A DNA stretch of 64,000 bases. It comes from Antedon mediterranea (Eukaryota; Echinodermata; Crinoidea; Comatulida; Antedonidae). Of the stretch, positions 37,280 to 51,400 are shown piece by piece. The stretch covers positions 7,658,312 through 7,722,311 of the forward strand of contig NC_092675.1 of NCBI RefSeq assembly GCF_964355755.1. Reading direction: 5' to 3'. Positions within the stretch are counted from its first letter, which is position 1; each line of letters opens with the position of its first letter. Made by a program: the position numbers and the translations under genes. The notes under the pieces are model-generated. The model worked only from the letters and a program-made list of their open reading frames with translations. It was not told the origin of the DNA and made no database searches.

Positions 37280-39166
37280 TATGACCTGCCAGTACCAGTT
37301 TGTGTCACTGTGTAAGATACCTTTTCTGTGATTGCCTCATCCTTCAGATGTTAAGCTGTTGGTCCTGTCACTAAACTAGCAGGGATATTGTCTGCATCAT
37401 CTATTAGGCATAGTATTCTTTTGAAGGATTCCTGTATCTGGAGTCACAGGTTTCCCTCCAGAGGACTCCATATGAACATTATTCCTCCTTCACCATCATT
37501 AGTGACACCTCTTGACATAATTGTTGTAACATTAAACAGGCTAAACTTAACTTGCCATTGCCAATGATATTGCATAGTTAGTAAGAAAATCTAGGAAATA
37601 TTTCTAATTTACAATTTAGAGTCTCAAAATTCCCAAAGGAACATCGGTTTAAGAACGGTTCTTGCCCATTGAGAAAGGAATCAATTGGCCTAGTCTTTGT
37701 AATCGTTTTGTAAGATTTTTTTTTTGTTAAACCATTTTCACCGACAAAACTAAACAGTTCTTTTGGCAATTGAAACCAAAATCAATTGGTGTCTACCTTT
37801 TTCAAAATCGGTTCTTTTTTTTTTTAGTGGAACCAATTTCGTTAGAAAGACAAAACAATTTTTTTTGCAATCAATACCAGAATTTTAAATTTTTTTTTTT
37901 TTTTGTGGAATTAATGCAAGAGAAAGTCATTATTGAAAGGAAAACTCTCTTGCTCAATAGAAATGTGACCATAGTCAAAATGGCACTTTTTTCTGCAATT
38001 CTCATATGATAAGCTAAAATCAAGTCCTTTATTTCTAATCCATACAGTAGTAAAATAGAAAAATGTATTCAGAAATCTAAATCTCCAATTATTATATTCA
38101 TTTTTACTCAGAAATGTTTACTGTACAAGTCGACACAAACTGATATTCTTCTAAATACTCAATTTATTTCAGCATTTTATTTCAACCTGTATTTGATCAC
38201 TGTTGAAATTTAAATGAAGCGTAACAAGTAAATTTATTCAGCAACGAAATAAATCTACAATTGCATATCAAAGTAGATGTGTCCATTATACTTCCACAAT
38301 ATAATTGCCATATTCTTGACTATATATCTATAAAACAAGCATACTTGAATATTGATTTTCTAGAAATCGGTTTTTATGTATTTCAGAACAAAATATCTCA
38401 AAAATTGTACATTGATATTTTCTGTTCATGATCTATTACAATATCAAATCATATAGAAATTATTATAATTATATTATGTTTAAAACAATGTTTTTATTTC
38501 AATGTATATACACACACACTGTGCATTATTCTTATGTAATTGTATTACTTTCATAAATTATTATAACTACTGTAAAAATGATCAAATTATTTTAAATAAT
38601 ATAAATCATCTGTTTTAATGCATAAAATATTTTTAATATTAATGTTATGTATGGCTTAGTATTATTTAGTATTGGTAATAGTATTACTATTTTCTTAAAT
38701 AGCTGTTTAAAATATTTTGTAGTACTATAATACAATGTACGTCTTTATTATTAGCTTCTTTAAATATATTTATACATTTTTAAAAATAAAATATTATATA
38801 ATGCTACAATTTATGCGTGCTTAAAATGTTTTGTGTAAAAAATGTTGCCATTACTAATGCTGCTAGATTTAAATAATATTTTTACTACGAATAAAACATG
38901 TCTTTGCATGTCATTATTTGAAATGACATTTTTTGTATAATATTACTGTGCATGCCGTTGAGACTCGTATAAAATAGTATTAATATTTTATAATATTGAA
39001 GGAATGTGAAATGAAACTATAGTTTTCATAAAATAGGTTATAGTAATATTATTTTCATATTTAATTATAGTTTTATTATCTTTGGATCTTAGAAAAACAG
39101 ATTTGGATTATTAGGATTTAGATATGAATCCATATTCAGTTGTAATTCTCATGTCATTTTATAATG

Positions 39167-39438
39167 GGCCACAATTTCATTGTATAATATTGAACTTTCT
39201 TGGTCCCCAATAAAACGTAATGCAAGAACAAAAATGGACCTCCTCATGTAAGCCACAATTCAGATGGTACATCACTTGAGATAACTGGCAACATTTTGAA
39301 ATGGGTACACTACAACAAGCCACAATTTTATTGTATAATATTGAACACTCTTGGTCCCCAATAAAACGTATAATGTAAGAACAAAAATTTGACCAATCAC
39401 AAGCCATAATTCAGATGGTACATCGCTTTAGATAATAG
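39167..39438. repeat. Direct repeat, about 125-bp unit, two copies
   Basis: Copy 1 near 39167-39285 and copy 2 near 39313-39438 share ATTGTATAATATTGAAC, CTTGGTCCCCAATAAAACGT and ATTCAGATGGTACATC in order. They differ by scattered substitutions and short indels. Confidence 0.75.
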
Positions 39439-39730
39439 TTAACTAGCACTGCATGTATGTAGTAATGATCTAAAAATGTATATTAAACTTCATACTGTAG
39501 AATAGCATAGACATTTTTAATAATATACAATGACCATTGAAAACAAGACAAACCAACAGATAGTGTGTATACCATAACTCTATTATGTTTTTGTGATCCA
39601 TTGTCCTTTATTTCCTTGCCTGCAGTTCAGTTTGTTCTTTTGGATTGTTTCTCTTTTTGTCCAAAAGGTCAAACGAAATTTTATGTTTCACATCCAGTAT
39701 TTCTTTTAGACACCTATGAAGTATTGTAAC

Positions 39731-39840
39731 GGTGTGGCGCAGTATGTTGTACTACTGATTATTCTATGCCCGCCGCATTGCTTGTATCCTTAGGCAAGAC
39801 ACTTACGTTTACCCAAGTGTACAAATGGGTACCTGGTATT
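39731..39840 (+). mobile_element. SINE-like fragment
   Basis: GGTGTGGCGCAGT, then CCTTAGGCAAGACACTTACG and GTACAAATGGGTACCTGG, follow the layout of a SINE class widespread in marine invertebrates (a 'gcaaggcactt ... aaatgggtacctgg' body). Neither a tail nor a target duplication could be defined. Confidence 0.5.
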
Positions 39841-42129
39841 GTAAAACACAATTGCTCTGATTACTAGCTGCATTCTGTTTGATCCAAAAAATGACTGGAG
39901 TAATAATTATTAATACTAAAATGACAATTTTAAAACTTCTGTATGCATTTAAAGACCAAGTATTAACTCTAGACGAGTATGATCATTCAAATTCGATTCA
40001 ATTTTTTTTACTGAATGACTTACTTTTTTATGTAAATAAAAATATCAAAAATTCATGCAGTTCAAAAATGTCATGAGGCAGGGATATGAAACTATTTAAA
40101 AGAATCGATTTGGACTAATTGATTTTAAGGAAATCTTTATACAATAGCTCATATGTCATGAATTAGGCTAAATCATTTTTAATAATTCAAATATACTTTA
40201 GCAAAGCGGCCTAGAGCAAAATGTCCCCTTCCACTGATCTAGATTGATCGGATGGCCTAGCAATATTGTCATAAGCAAATTGTGTTATGTACAGTAGTGG
40301 TGTTGGGTTCCAATAACATGGATTGACCTAAACATTCCAGCTCTGCTAAGGTGCCCCTAGATATCTTAGTGTTGTGCTTCCATCACTTATTTGCCATAGT
40401 ATACTTTTAAATGGCTAAAACAAGCTAGAATTAATTATACAGTATGTAACTCAAACTACTGTACATTTTAGTACAAAAGCAAATTAAATCTAATTGGCAC
40501 AACTCATGAATTTCAATCAGTTGAGTCAATCTATATATGCTTTAGGTAGTAACATTTTACTCCATTGATTAAGAATACAAATTTAATGGTAATGCATACA
40601 TGGCAACATCTGAAATTAAAAAAATGGGAGGTGGAGTTTTTTTTTTGCAGTGTGTGACATGACAAGCGGTATATCGCATGGTGGCTATGTGAGGGGAATC
40701 CCCTTTCCATTGAGAAAAAAAATTAAAAAATCATGACCGCAGATGTTCGTACAATGGCTTAAATATTTTTAATTTGTTTGTGTATAATATAAGCCTTTTT
40801 GTTATATTTTAATGCAGAAAACCACACATACTGCATCAAAATTCAGTTATCTTTGTAATCCAGGAGAAAATGTGGAAAACCGGGAGCACAATATTAGGCT
40901 AAGAGTCTCCCAGCCAGAATGTATGGTCATTTAAGGTATCAATTTTTGTTACTGGAGAAATAAAAACAAAAAAAGCAAAACAAAAACATTAGACAGTACA
41001 AATTCTGCTAATATAATAAGTGTTCATTATTTATGTCAGGTAGTTTTTATAAAATTGTCTAATACGGTATGCATGGTAGCAACTACTAATATCAACAATT
41101 TACATAATCATTCTGCTATTACTTTAGGATTCTCAATACTTTAATTATCATGCAGATAACATTTTGATAAATATTGCGTAGTGTTCTATTAATAATTAAT
41201 GTTTATTTAGCAACGACACATATTAATGACATGAAATCCAAGACTAATGCAAATTGCAATGGAAATACTTCAAACATCAAATTACAAATTTGAAAACATG
41301 ATTTTGGATAGAATTGAAAAAATATTAGTAAAGAGCGCCCTCAAGATTACTGATAGTTCTCTTTTGATGTCCCCAATGTTATTATTCAATGAGGAAAACA
41401 ATAAATATACAGTACTTCTGAAATTTGAATAAAACTCATCATTGAATGAAATTAAATGTAAAAGTTTTTTGTCCCTCAATAAGTTCCTCACTTCAAAAAG
41501 TTGGCAAACTTTAAAAACCTTTAATAAGGTAAGTCAATATCCAAGTTCCCCATTTTTAATTAATGTACAGTACTGTTACACAGTGATGTAACAACAGCTA
41601 TGAGCGCTCACTGAATAAATCCAGGGGCCCAGCGGATGAGCAGCCTGAATTCAACTACCCAGCATTGGAGGTCCCCCTTAGGAATGCTAAACCATAGGCA
41701 GAAGCTGTTTTTAATATCATATTTTAGTATCCTATGTTTAAAGAATAGTTGTATGCAGTGCATTTAATTTTTATTTATTTATTTATAGTAAAATCAGTTT
41801 TAATTAAGCTTGGTTCCCACTTGGGCACAACACATTGATGTAGGCGCAACATAAGTGATTTGACCAATCACCAACGATAGTTTGGATGATCTATCGTGTT
41901 ACGAGTGGGAAATTACTCACGTTAGTGTTACTTGCGTCGCTAATTCTACTTGAGAACTTGGGAAAGTGGGTGTCCATGTCCACCTCCAAACCAGTACATT
42001 TAAATCCATGCAATCAACATGTTTATTAGTAAAAACAATGAACATTGAAAATGTATTTCAACATTGAATACCTTGGAAATTATCTGTTATCATAATGAAT
42101 AGATAATAATAATAGATAGATATATATGC

Positions 42130-42330
42130 CAGGCCTTGTCTTTTAAGGCGAGTGAGTGCGATCACTCACCTACTGTAACACACTCCTAAACTGAGGAGTG
42201 CGATTTACAACACGCCTAAATTTGGTAAACTTCTACACACGAAAATACAAACAGCACACCTACAGTACCCCTGAATGTATTGAGGAGTGCAATTTGTAGC
42301 ACACCTATGATTTTCAAAAGACAAGGCCTG
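42130..42330. mobile_element. hAT-like MITE
   Basis: The termini CAGGCCTTGTCTTTTAAGG and, inverted, CAGGCCTTGTCTTTTGAAA bound 201 bp. The 8-bp flanks ATATATGC and ATATGCGC differ at two positions, consistent with an aged hAT duplication. The interior repeats GAGGAGTGCGATTT/GAGGAGTGCAATTT and CACACCTA-type blocks. Confidence 0.6.
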
Positions 42331-42451
42331 ATATGCGCAAATAAACGATGTCTTTATGCACTCGACAATAAAGAGAAAGAGTGGAAAACAAAAGGAAGAG
42401 AACAAAAAGACAAAAACATCAAGCTAGCATCCAAACAGATCTTGGAAAACA

Positions 42452-42490
42452 CAGCACTTTGAAACCTTTGTCTCTTGCGCTTTATAAATG

Positions 42491-42530
<40 letters not shown>
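42452..42530 (+). mobile_element. LINE/SINE 3' end with (TTA)n tail
   Basis: TCTCTTGCGCTTTATAAATG followed by TTATT and about twelve TTA triplets resembles the 10032 terminus (GCGCTATAAAAATCC then TTA repeats). A (TA)n run follows near 42553-42572. Confidence 0.55.
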
Positions 42531-42531
<1 letters not shown>

Positions 42532-43255
42532 ACCAGAGTATAGGATACTGTAGATATATATATATATATAGATATAGTACATACCAAATAAAATATTCTT
42601 CCATATATATTCCGTAAAATAGGTTAAATATGTTAATAACCAATAATTTTACTATCCTAGTAATTAAATTACTTCTAAATGCTTAATTAACAAAGTACTC
42701 AACGAATGACCTTTGAGCGTCATTATAATAATTTAATTAAATGAAATTATAAACAAAAATAAACTCAACATATTGTACATGGAAAAGAAAATAATAGTAT
42801 TGTAAATAAGACAACAAAATCATAAAAAACAGTGTTCGTAGTATTAGTATTAGTATTATTAGTATTATAATATTCAAAGTGGTAAGTCGATCTACAATAC
42901 ATTATAATTGCACTCGTTAAATACACATTCCTGTCTAATGTATAATCATTACCTCGATGATTGCAGTCCACTAAATCATCATTGAAATTGCATAATAAGT
43001 TTTCTTATGATTATAGATTCAGTTGCTTTTATTTGATCCTTTTCTTCACACTAAAGTTGGTCCTAGAGTAGGTTGGGCCTAAATATGGTCAAGTCAATCA
43101 AAATCATCATTTTGTGTAAAGTTTTAGGTCGGTCGGTATACGCTCATTTGCTGTGAGATTGTGGTGGTTGTTGGAAATCTTGACGGTAGTTGACAAAAAA
43201 ATATTGTGACCTTTGACATATTATTATTAACATGGTTTCATTTTAATCTAAAAAC

Positions 43256-43382
43256 TATACTATCAAACTTTATGTGAAAACAAAATGTGATGTGTCTAAA
43301 TATATGGTTTGATATGCTTAATGATAGTGACAGGATATCATCATGTCCATACATGGGCACATCAAATTTTGTTGTAACATAC
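43256..43382. mobile_element. Palindromic MITE, copy 2 of 3 (diverged)
   Basis: It contains ACTATCAAACTTTATGTGA, AAAATGTGATGTGTC and ATGGGCACATCAAATTTTGT in the same order as the copy at 8657. The outer CTCTGTCTACACTAT arms are largely eroded. Confidence 0.65.
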
Positions 43383-43394
43383 ATTTTGGTCTAA

Positions 43395-43620
43395 AACATC
43401 TCCAATTCAATTCAATTCAATTCAATTTCTTTATTGCTGCAAATGCCATCATATATCATCATCATAATATCCGCTTAAACATACTACATCATACAAACAT
43501 AATTATACATATTTACATTTAAAATTTAAACACATAACAAATTATAGTCATTACTACTGTAGTTATTATTATTCTTAATTATTATGCGATTTAAAGCTAT
43601 TCTAAGCACTTGGTGTTTAA
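43395..43620 (-). mobile_element. Possible LINE 3' end, minus strand
   Basis: On the minus strand the region ends in GCAATAAAGAAATTGAATTG with further TTGAA repeats, a simple tail typical of several invertebrate LINEs. Any upstream coding remnant (43526-43711) is too decayed to classify. Confidence 0.35.
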
Positions 43621-44744
43621 ATTTTGAAAAAGTGTTTAAAAAGATTGAATAACAAGGTAATATGGCTCCTACATGAAACGTTCTCCAGATTTGAAAAAAA
43701 AAAAATATCAATTTGGTTGATATTATTATTTACAAATATATCAATATGTTTAAAATCACACAATTCTCTACTGGTTGTTACAATCCTAGTCAAAAATATT
43801 TTTATGTCAACATAAACAGACCATTATTTAATCAAGATGAAAAATTATATAGTACTGTCATGTTCAATGAGAATACAGTAGAAATATTGCTTTGTACTAG
43901 TACTGTATACAGTACTGTATACAGTACTGTAGTAATAATTGAGTGTAGGAATGTTTAAGTAACTGTGAAAATGAGAAATTTATGAATGTTATCCGATAAT
44001 GCTCAGATCACGCAATCATTTGAAAATTTACAAAAATTAATATCAAAACTGGTTTATGTTGATAATGCATTATTATCCTGGGATTGGTAACATCTGCTTT
44101 CATGTCTAAAAATGTACTCATAATGTACAACAAAACCAATAATCAACCGTACAATATCTACTCGCAAAAATGTGTATAAAGCACTTAGTGATATTGGTTC
44201 AATATGATATAATTGTAGGAAAAAAAATGCCTATCAATGAGCAGTTAAAAAGTGTTCATTACTAATAAAACATAAATATTATTATTATGGCATGTTAGTA
44301 ATGAGTGCATTAGTGGTTTGCATGCGCTAAGAGAAAAAAAACTACTGACTTTTGGAGTTGTTCATCAATAAAAAGCAAATTATATATTTTTAAATATTTT
44401 TAATTTATTAAACCTAAAAGTTATCAATATCAGTATCCAGTATTATTATTAATTATGTCTTCTTATAAAACAAAACTGTAATACCAGTCTGATATTTTCT
44501 CCACAAAAAAAATAGTGATAGATATTAAGAAGAAGATAATCTATCCAATCCATAAAACCATTTCCACAAGGCGTCTTTTCAGTTTTCCTAGTAGAGTATA
44601 AGAGGACAACCACCAATCATGTACTAAACAGGAAGAAAAATAAGACAAACTCCATAAAGAAGCAAGGATGGATTTATTTTTCCATAGAGAATTACCAGCT
44701 TCTTATATCTTAGGACCTCCCAACATCATGTGCTTAAATAGTGG

Positions 44745-45120
44745 TTGGCACAGTTCATTGAACACTGTCAAGCCTGAGAGGTGGTATTCTACATAGAGAT
44801 CTCCCTGCTCTCTATGTGGGATAGGACACGCAATAAGACATTTAGATGGGTGGTATTGGTTTGGTTAACAAAGTCCATTGGACAACCAAGTGCAGGGGAT
44901 AAGTGGTATCCCACATAGAGACGTTACAACTCTCCTGCCTGTACTTTAATGGAATTAGACAGTCAATTGGACACCCAAGTGCCGGGGATGAGTGGTATCC
45001 CATCTAGACGTTACAGCTCTCCTGCCGTACTTTAATGGAATTAGCAGAGTCAATTGGACACTCAAGAGCCTACTGTATAGTTACCCCACATAGAGACGCC
45101 ACTGTACTTTTCAGTGGTAT
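44745..45120. repeat. Diverged tandem repeat, about 110-bp unit, 3-4 copies
   Basis: The blocks TTGGACACCCAAGTGC, GGGGATGAGTGGTATCCCA, ACATAGAGACGTTACA and CTCTCCTGCC-GTACTTTAATGG recur at roughly 110-bp intervals with substitutions and indels. The outer copies are the most diverged. Confidence 0.7.
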
Positions 45121-46112
45121 ACAGTATATTCGATCAAGATGAGCCTAATATTATGGTATTTTTATGTAGACCTCACAGTTATTACGGTAACAGCGAATAA
45201 CACTGGTTTCACATTCCAAACTCAAGAATTGGAGTGTCCACCTATCTGATACAGTAACGCACAATTCTCCCTTCTCTACCTTCGTTATTCAAGGTGTTTC
45301 ATGTCTATAAACAATCGTTTAAAACAAAACACTTCTAAAAAGTAAAAATATGTATTGTTTATCTTCATTTTGGTGTTTACTAATTTTACACATACTGTAC
45401 AGTGTAATGCAGTCAGTACACTAACTGAACAAAATTTTTAATTTTTCGGGTTTTTCAAGCAGTTTTTTTTCTCTCATCAAGAGAGGCCGAAAATATTTTC
45501 CATCAGCACTCGCACACTACGTACACGTATATTTATCATTACAGACTAATTCGACATGAATACGCAAGGAAAATACAGTATGAATACCATAATGTACAGT
45601 AATATATAATGATCTTTATGCCTCATTGCACATATGATATAATTACAAGTACTATCCAATGAATATTCAATTTCGGAAATTGACTTTGGTTTAAAGAAAG
45701 AGTTAGTACATCATGTTTGATAGTTATAAATTAAATTCATGCTCTAAAAGAAACGTCCATGCAACATTAGAGACACAAGCTAAAAGCTTTCGACTTAAAG
45801 TAAATTAGTTTTAATATTATTTTCAAAATTAATGTACAGTCCGCCAAAAAAGTATAAAAGCAGATTTTTATTAAGACTGCATTTGAGTGTTATAACCATG
45901 GAAACATCACTCTCTAGTGATGTAATGTCAAGAGTTTTAAGATATACTGTGGACTAAAGTACTCACACACAGGGTGCCATTATTAACATGCACATTAGAA
46001 ACTTAATTAATCAATTAATTGATCTTACACCTACAGTATCAGTACTATAAATATAATTTGCTGAAGAATAAAGATTCTTCCACTAGTAATTTACACTTCT
46101 TTTCTCAGAGTA

Positions 46113-47826
46113 ATTTACTTTCTGTTGATACCAATACTATGGCCTCCCCTATCCCTCACCTCCAGAGTCCTTCACTTTCTGTTGATACAAATACTATGGC
46201 CTCCCCCATCCCTCACCTCCAGAGTCATTCACTTTCTGTTTATACCAATACTATGGCCTTCCCCATCCCTCACCTCCAGAGTCCTTCACTTTCTGTTGAT
46301 ACCAATACTATGGCCTCCCCTATCCCTCACCTCCAGAGTCCTTCACTTTTTGTTGATACCAATACTATGGCCTCCCCCATTTCTCACCTCCAGAGTCCTT
46401 CACTTCCTGTTGATACCAATACATTACTATGGCCTCCCCCATCCCTCATCTGCAGAGTCCTTCACTTTCTGTTGATACCAATACTATGGCCTCCCCCATC
46501 CCTCATCTCCAGAGTCCTTCACTTTCTGTTGATACCCATACTATGGCCTCCCCCATCCCTCATCTCCAGAGTCCTTCACTTTCTGTTGATACCGATACTA
46601 TGGCCTCCCCCATCCCTCATCTCCAGAGTCCTTCACTTTCTGTTGATACCGATACTATGGCCTCCCCCATCCCTCATCTCCAGAGTCCTTCACTTTCTGT
46701 TGATACCAATACTATGGCCTCCCCCATCCCTCATCTCCAGAGTCCTTCACTTTCTGTTGATACCAATACTATGGCCTCCCCCATCTCCAGAGTCCTTCAC
46801 TTTCTGTTGATACCAATACTATGGCCTTCCCCATCCCTCACCTCCAGAGTTCTTCACTTTTTGTTGATACCAATACTATGGCCTCCCTCATTTCTCACCT
46901 CCAGAGTCCTTCACTTCCTGTTGATACCAATACTATGGCCTCCCCCATCCCTCATCTGCAGAGTTGTTCACGTTCTGTTGATACCCATACTATGGCCTCC
47001 CCCATCCCTCACCTCCAGAGTCCTTCACTTTCTGTTGATACCAATACTATGGCCTCCCCTATCCCTCACCTCCAGAGTCATTCACTTTCTGTTGATACCA
47101 ATACTATGGCCTCCCCCATCCCTCACCTCCAGAGTCATTCACTTTCTGTTGATACCAATACTATGGCCTTCCCCATCCCTCACCTCCAGAGTCCTTCACT
47201 TTCTGTTGATACCGATACTATGGCCTCCCCCATCCCTCACCTCCAGAGTCCTTCACTTTCTGTTGATACCAATACTATGGCCTCCCCTATCCCTCACCTC
47301 CAGAGTCCTTCACTTTCTGTTGATACCAATACTATTACTATGGCCTCCCCCATTTCTCACCTCCAGAGTCCTTCACTTTCTGTTGATACCAATACTATAG
47401 CCTCCCCCATCCCTCACCTCCAGAGTCCTTCACTTTCTGTTGATACCCATACTATGGCCTTCCCCATCCCTCACCTCCAGAGTCCTTCACTTTCTGTTGA
47501 TACCAATACTATGGCCTCCCCTATCCCTCACCTCCAGAGTCCTTCACTTTCTGTTGATACCAATACTATTACTATGGCCTCCCCCATTTCTCACCTCCAG
47601 AGTCCTTCACTTTCTGTTGATACCAATACTATAGCCTCCCCCATCCCTCACCTCCAGAGTCCTTCACTTTCTGTTGATACCCATACTATGGCCTCCCCCA
47701 TCCCTCACCTCCAGAGTCCTTCACTTTCTGTTGATACCAATACTATGGCCTCCTCCATCCCTCATCTTTAGAGTCCTCCACTTTCTGTTGATACCAATAC
47801 TATGGCCTCCCCTATCCCTCACCTCC
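46113..47826. repeat. Minisatellite, 57-bp unit, about 30 copies
   Basis: The unit contains TTCTGTTGATACCAATACTA, TGGCCTCCCCCATCCCTCAC and CTCCAGAGTCCTTCACT. A 6-bp ATTACT insertion marks a variant seen near 47333 and 47567, whose neighbourhood repeats at about 234 bp (roughly four units). The plus strand is pyrimidine-rich. The period of 19 codons gives long open plus-strand frames (repeats of MASPIPHLQSPSLSVDTNT) with no start context, splice sites or domain, so I do not call a gene. Confidence 0.96.
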
Positions 47827-47844
47827 TTCTCTTTTTGAAAGCTA

Positions 47845-48423
47845 ATACCCCTTTCACACCAAAACTCCGGAGTGTCTCCGGAGACACCCCGGGGTTTATG
47901 ACCATTCGAAACGTCGAGAAACTCCGGAGATACCCCTTTCACACCAACCTAGCAACACCTGGGTTTATAAAATAAAATTGTAAATGTCGCCCTCTATTTT
48001 GTTTGTTTACATAACGACGATCATTAGAATAATTTTAATTAACAATATTTTTAATTTAATAATTACTTTCAAAAGTCTCAGAAGTAATATAATGTTTTAT
48101 TGATACTACTAATTATTTTTTAAACCCGCTATATATTTTGTACAAATATTTAAAGTATTTTGAAATAAAACTAAAGCAATGAGTGATCGTGTGAGGATGA
48201 CCTTTTGACCCGAAACACTCCGGAGTTTGATGTTGGTACCTTTCACACCAAAACACCGGGGTGTCTCCGCAGTTCGCTCTCCGGAGAATGTTCAGCTGTT
48301 CAACCCCGCAGTTTTAAACTCCGGAGTTGCTTGATTTTACCTTTCACACCAAACAGCGGGACGTCAACTCCGGGGTGTCTCCGGAGTGTCTCCGGAGTTT
48401 TGCTTTTGGTGTGAAAGGGGTAT
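47845..48423. mobile_element. Foldback/MITE element with CCGG-rich arms
   Basis: The inverted ends share ATACCCCTTTCACACCAAAA, then repeated CTCCGGAGTGTCTCCGGAG and CCCCGGGGT motifs on both sides. TA flanks both ends (47843-47844 and 48424-48425). Internal copies of CCTTTCACACCAAA near 47936, 48239 and 48341 suggest internal duplication of the terminus. It abuts the 57-bp array. Confidence 0.75.
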
Positions 48424-48425
48424 TA

Positions 48426-51400
48426 GATAATAAACCACTATTTGACTCATTAAATGTTGTTAGCGCTCAGCATTTACAAAGTCCAGGATCTACAGTACCA
48501 CTAAAAGATTTATACATATACTGTACATCTTGTTTTTAATGATCACCGGTTTGTTTGAAATCAGATTTAAATATTTGATAATTATATAATTTAGAGAACA
48601 TATTATTATTATTCATGACAGCAGAAGATGTTTACAACAATGAGCACAACTTACCATTTATATACATGTACCTCCATTCTACAGTCTCAATTGGTTTTGT
48701 TGTTGTTATTATTTTAGTATTCTAGGTATGCAATAAATACAAAACATTGCACATTTTGCAAAATTTGTCCTAAACCCGCCGTCCTATTAAAATGTTTGCT
48801 TCTTTGGTAATTATGTTATAAATAAATAACATTGATTTTGTTATAAAAAAAATTAGTCTGTCACTGACAAACACTTTTGTAGAAGTAAAAGCAGGGAGAT
48901 GTTTAAACATTTACAGTATTTCTATTTTATATTTCCCTGGTAAAAGTGGGAAAACAACAATACAACTTTGGTTGATTTTTTTTGTGAGGTGTGTACTAAA
49001 TTTAGGACAATTGTTAAACTTGTCTAAATTGATAGAACAGGCAATAACTGTTTACACTGATTTTGTCATGTATTATTATACTATAGTAATGCGTACTCTA
49101 TAGAGCACTTAGTCCTTAACTGACACACACAGTCTTCTTTATCCTATTGTTATAGAATTATCTTTATTATCTACAAAAAAACTATTCTTTGTAGAGTAGC
49201 ATATTAAAGGAAATGTCAAAAATGTCTAAAAATATTTTATAGGTCTCCACTTTAAGTTAAAGACCCATTCCCTACAATTTGTGACGTTTTGTAAAAATAA
49301 TGCATATTACTTTAAAAACATTATAAACTTAAATGTTTGTTTTATGGAAATTATGATAAAAAGAGAGTTTAACAATGCACTACCTATGTAGCTTGCGGCG
49401 AATGTCCTCTTGTGGACAGTCTTTAGTCATACATGTAGTCATACATGTAGTCTAGCTAGACTTTTTGTAGGCCTAGCTGGTAAACATTGGTAACGTACGA
49501 ACATTGTACGCTAGTAGAATCGACTTATTTTGCACATTTTTAACCGTTTAGAGACGAAAAAAGTTAACTCAATAGAACCAATAGTAGTATTTATTTTTAC
49601 ATTAAATGTAGTTTGTGACCTTAAATTTGATCTAAAAAACATCGGGAATGGGACTTTAAGTATTGGTTGTAATTCTACTTTTATTTTATGTTAAATTTAC
49701 TTGCTGACCGTTTTTTTTATTAAAGTTTCATTTATTTTTTAATTTTAGTTAAATAATGTAATTTATTTTAGTAATAATGTATTAAATGCTAGAACGTACC
49801 GTTTTATAAACATGTGCCGCTGATCCAAAAAAGCGTTGTTCAAATAAAGTTTGAGTTTAGGGAATGGATCTATTGGAATTTGAAACTATTACAATTTACT
49901 GTACTGTAAAAAAATGCGAAAATCAATCCTAGTCCAACAGACCATGCCATTATCAAAGAGAAAATAAATTATCAAAAATACATTATTAACATACTGTGTC
50001 ATTTGCAATACTATAAAACCTGGCCATTATCTATTGTGTGATGGAAATATAATTTTGTAAAAGGCTAAATCTGTCCCTGAAGTGTTCAAAGCTGCTTTTA
50101 TAGTTTATTGTCGTATGTTATGATGAGTGGAGACCATGTTGTTTTGATGCATACTGAATGTAACAATAATAGTGAATCTAATAATAGTTATTATTCTACT
50201 GGTCCATGGACTTTATGATGAATTTGTGGGATTCAGAATAATTAACCAACCCCCTCAAAACATTGTACAGCTTCACAGTGTCTGTCAAGCTATTATAATA
50301 ATATTATTATCATGAAGGATATACAGTAATTGTGCTGGACAGTGGTATGCTTTAATGCTTTCTCCTAATTTCAACATACAGTAGCACTCATCTAAGAAAC
50401 TCTGGATATCTGAAAATAATGTTTTCGTACACAAACCCAACGTCTTGAAAACTGTGCAAAGCGTGTAAATACTTTATTTGTCACTCTCGTAACGTAACAT
50501 ATTTCAATAAATGTACAAATATACACTTCAAATGAGACAAAAAAGACCAAAATAAATCAGCTTTCGCTACTCGAGTTTTGGCCTTTCTACGAGAGTACAA
50601 ATGGGTGGTATTTGTAATATCTGTGATATGACAGTGACTCCATAACTGTTGACACAACACCAGTGTTTTTTTTTTATGGTGTGCGTTCTCCAGTTTTGCT
50701 AGGCGATGTCAAAGGGGTATACACCTGTAGTCCAACAGCATGACTATGAATACTGAAATGCCCAAACTGCATGTATCATTATTCCAGTAAAAATTGTGCG
50801 TTCCAAGCATTTAATAGTCCATTGATAATGATAAAGCATAGGTTTCGGCAAGGAATTAACTCTACTATTATTATTAGTAGTAATTGATATAGATTTTACA
50901 TTGCAATCGCCAATTTTCAAGATGAGATTAGATCAGCCTTCTACACAAGACATTATCATCTAATCAGTATTATAATAACTCCCTTTTTCAAATTACCAGA
51001 GTGCAATAATTACTTCAATTCAGTTAATGATACTGAATAATTAATGCACAAAATCTACTGTATCTCATTTTAAGCCCCTTCTTGCAGGGAATATTACCAT
51101 TACCATGCATGTTTCTGTCCTAAATGCAGACATGTCTGTATAAATAAGTCTGACCTGCTCAAGCCCTATTCATTACTAGGAATATTCCAAGGATAGGAGA
51201 AATGAAAGCCATGCATCCCCTGCCTCTTGTCTTGTTCTTGGACTATACCTTTTGTGGAGAAGGCTGTTTTTTGTTTTTTTTAATTTTAAAGTACTTTTAG
51301 AGTTATAATCTCGCTCTTCGAGGAGAAGGGGCTATTGTCGGTTTATTCAAGCTACAGTACTGTACTGTAGTCACAAAATAGACTTGGCTATTTAAGTGCT

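Larger units (their letters stand above)
37283..42129. other. Intron stretch with few features
   Basis: AT-rich DNA with A/T homopolymers near 37700-37910, a direct repeat at 39167-39438 and a SINE fragment at 39731-39840. No gene was found. Confidence 0.6.
42531..44744. other. Gene-free intron stretch
   Basis: AT-rich. It holds a MITE copy (43256-43382), a possible LINE end (43395-43620) and a short array of ATACAGTACTGT repeats at 43905-43932. No gene was found. Confidence 0.6.

Noticed and set aside
41811-41960. A MITE beginning GCTTGGTTCCCACTTGGG
   Set aside because: The left end resembles a known MITE style, but I could not find a matching inverted right end or a target duplication.
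46019-47771. Open plus-strand frames of about 320 codons (MASPIPHLQSPS repeats)
   Set aside because: Artefacts of the 57-bp minisatellite. Two different frames are open through the same units, which a real repeat protein would not require.
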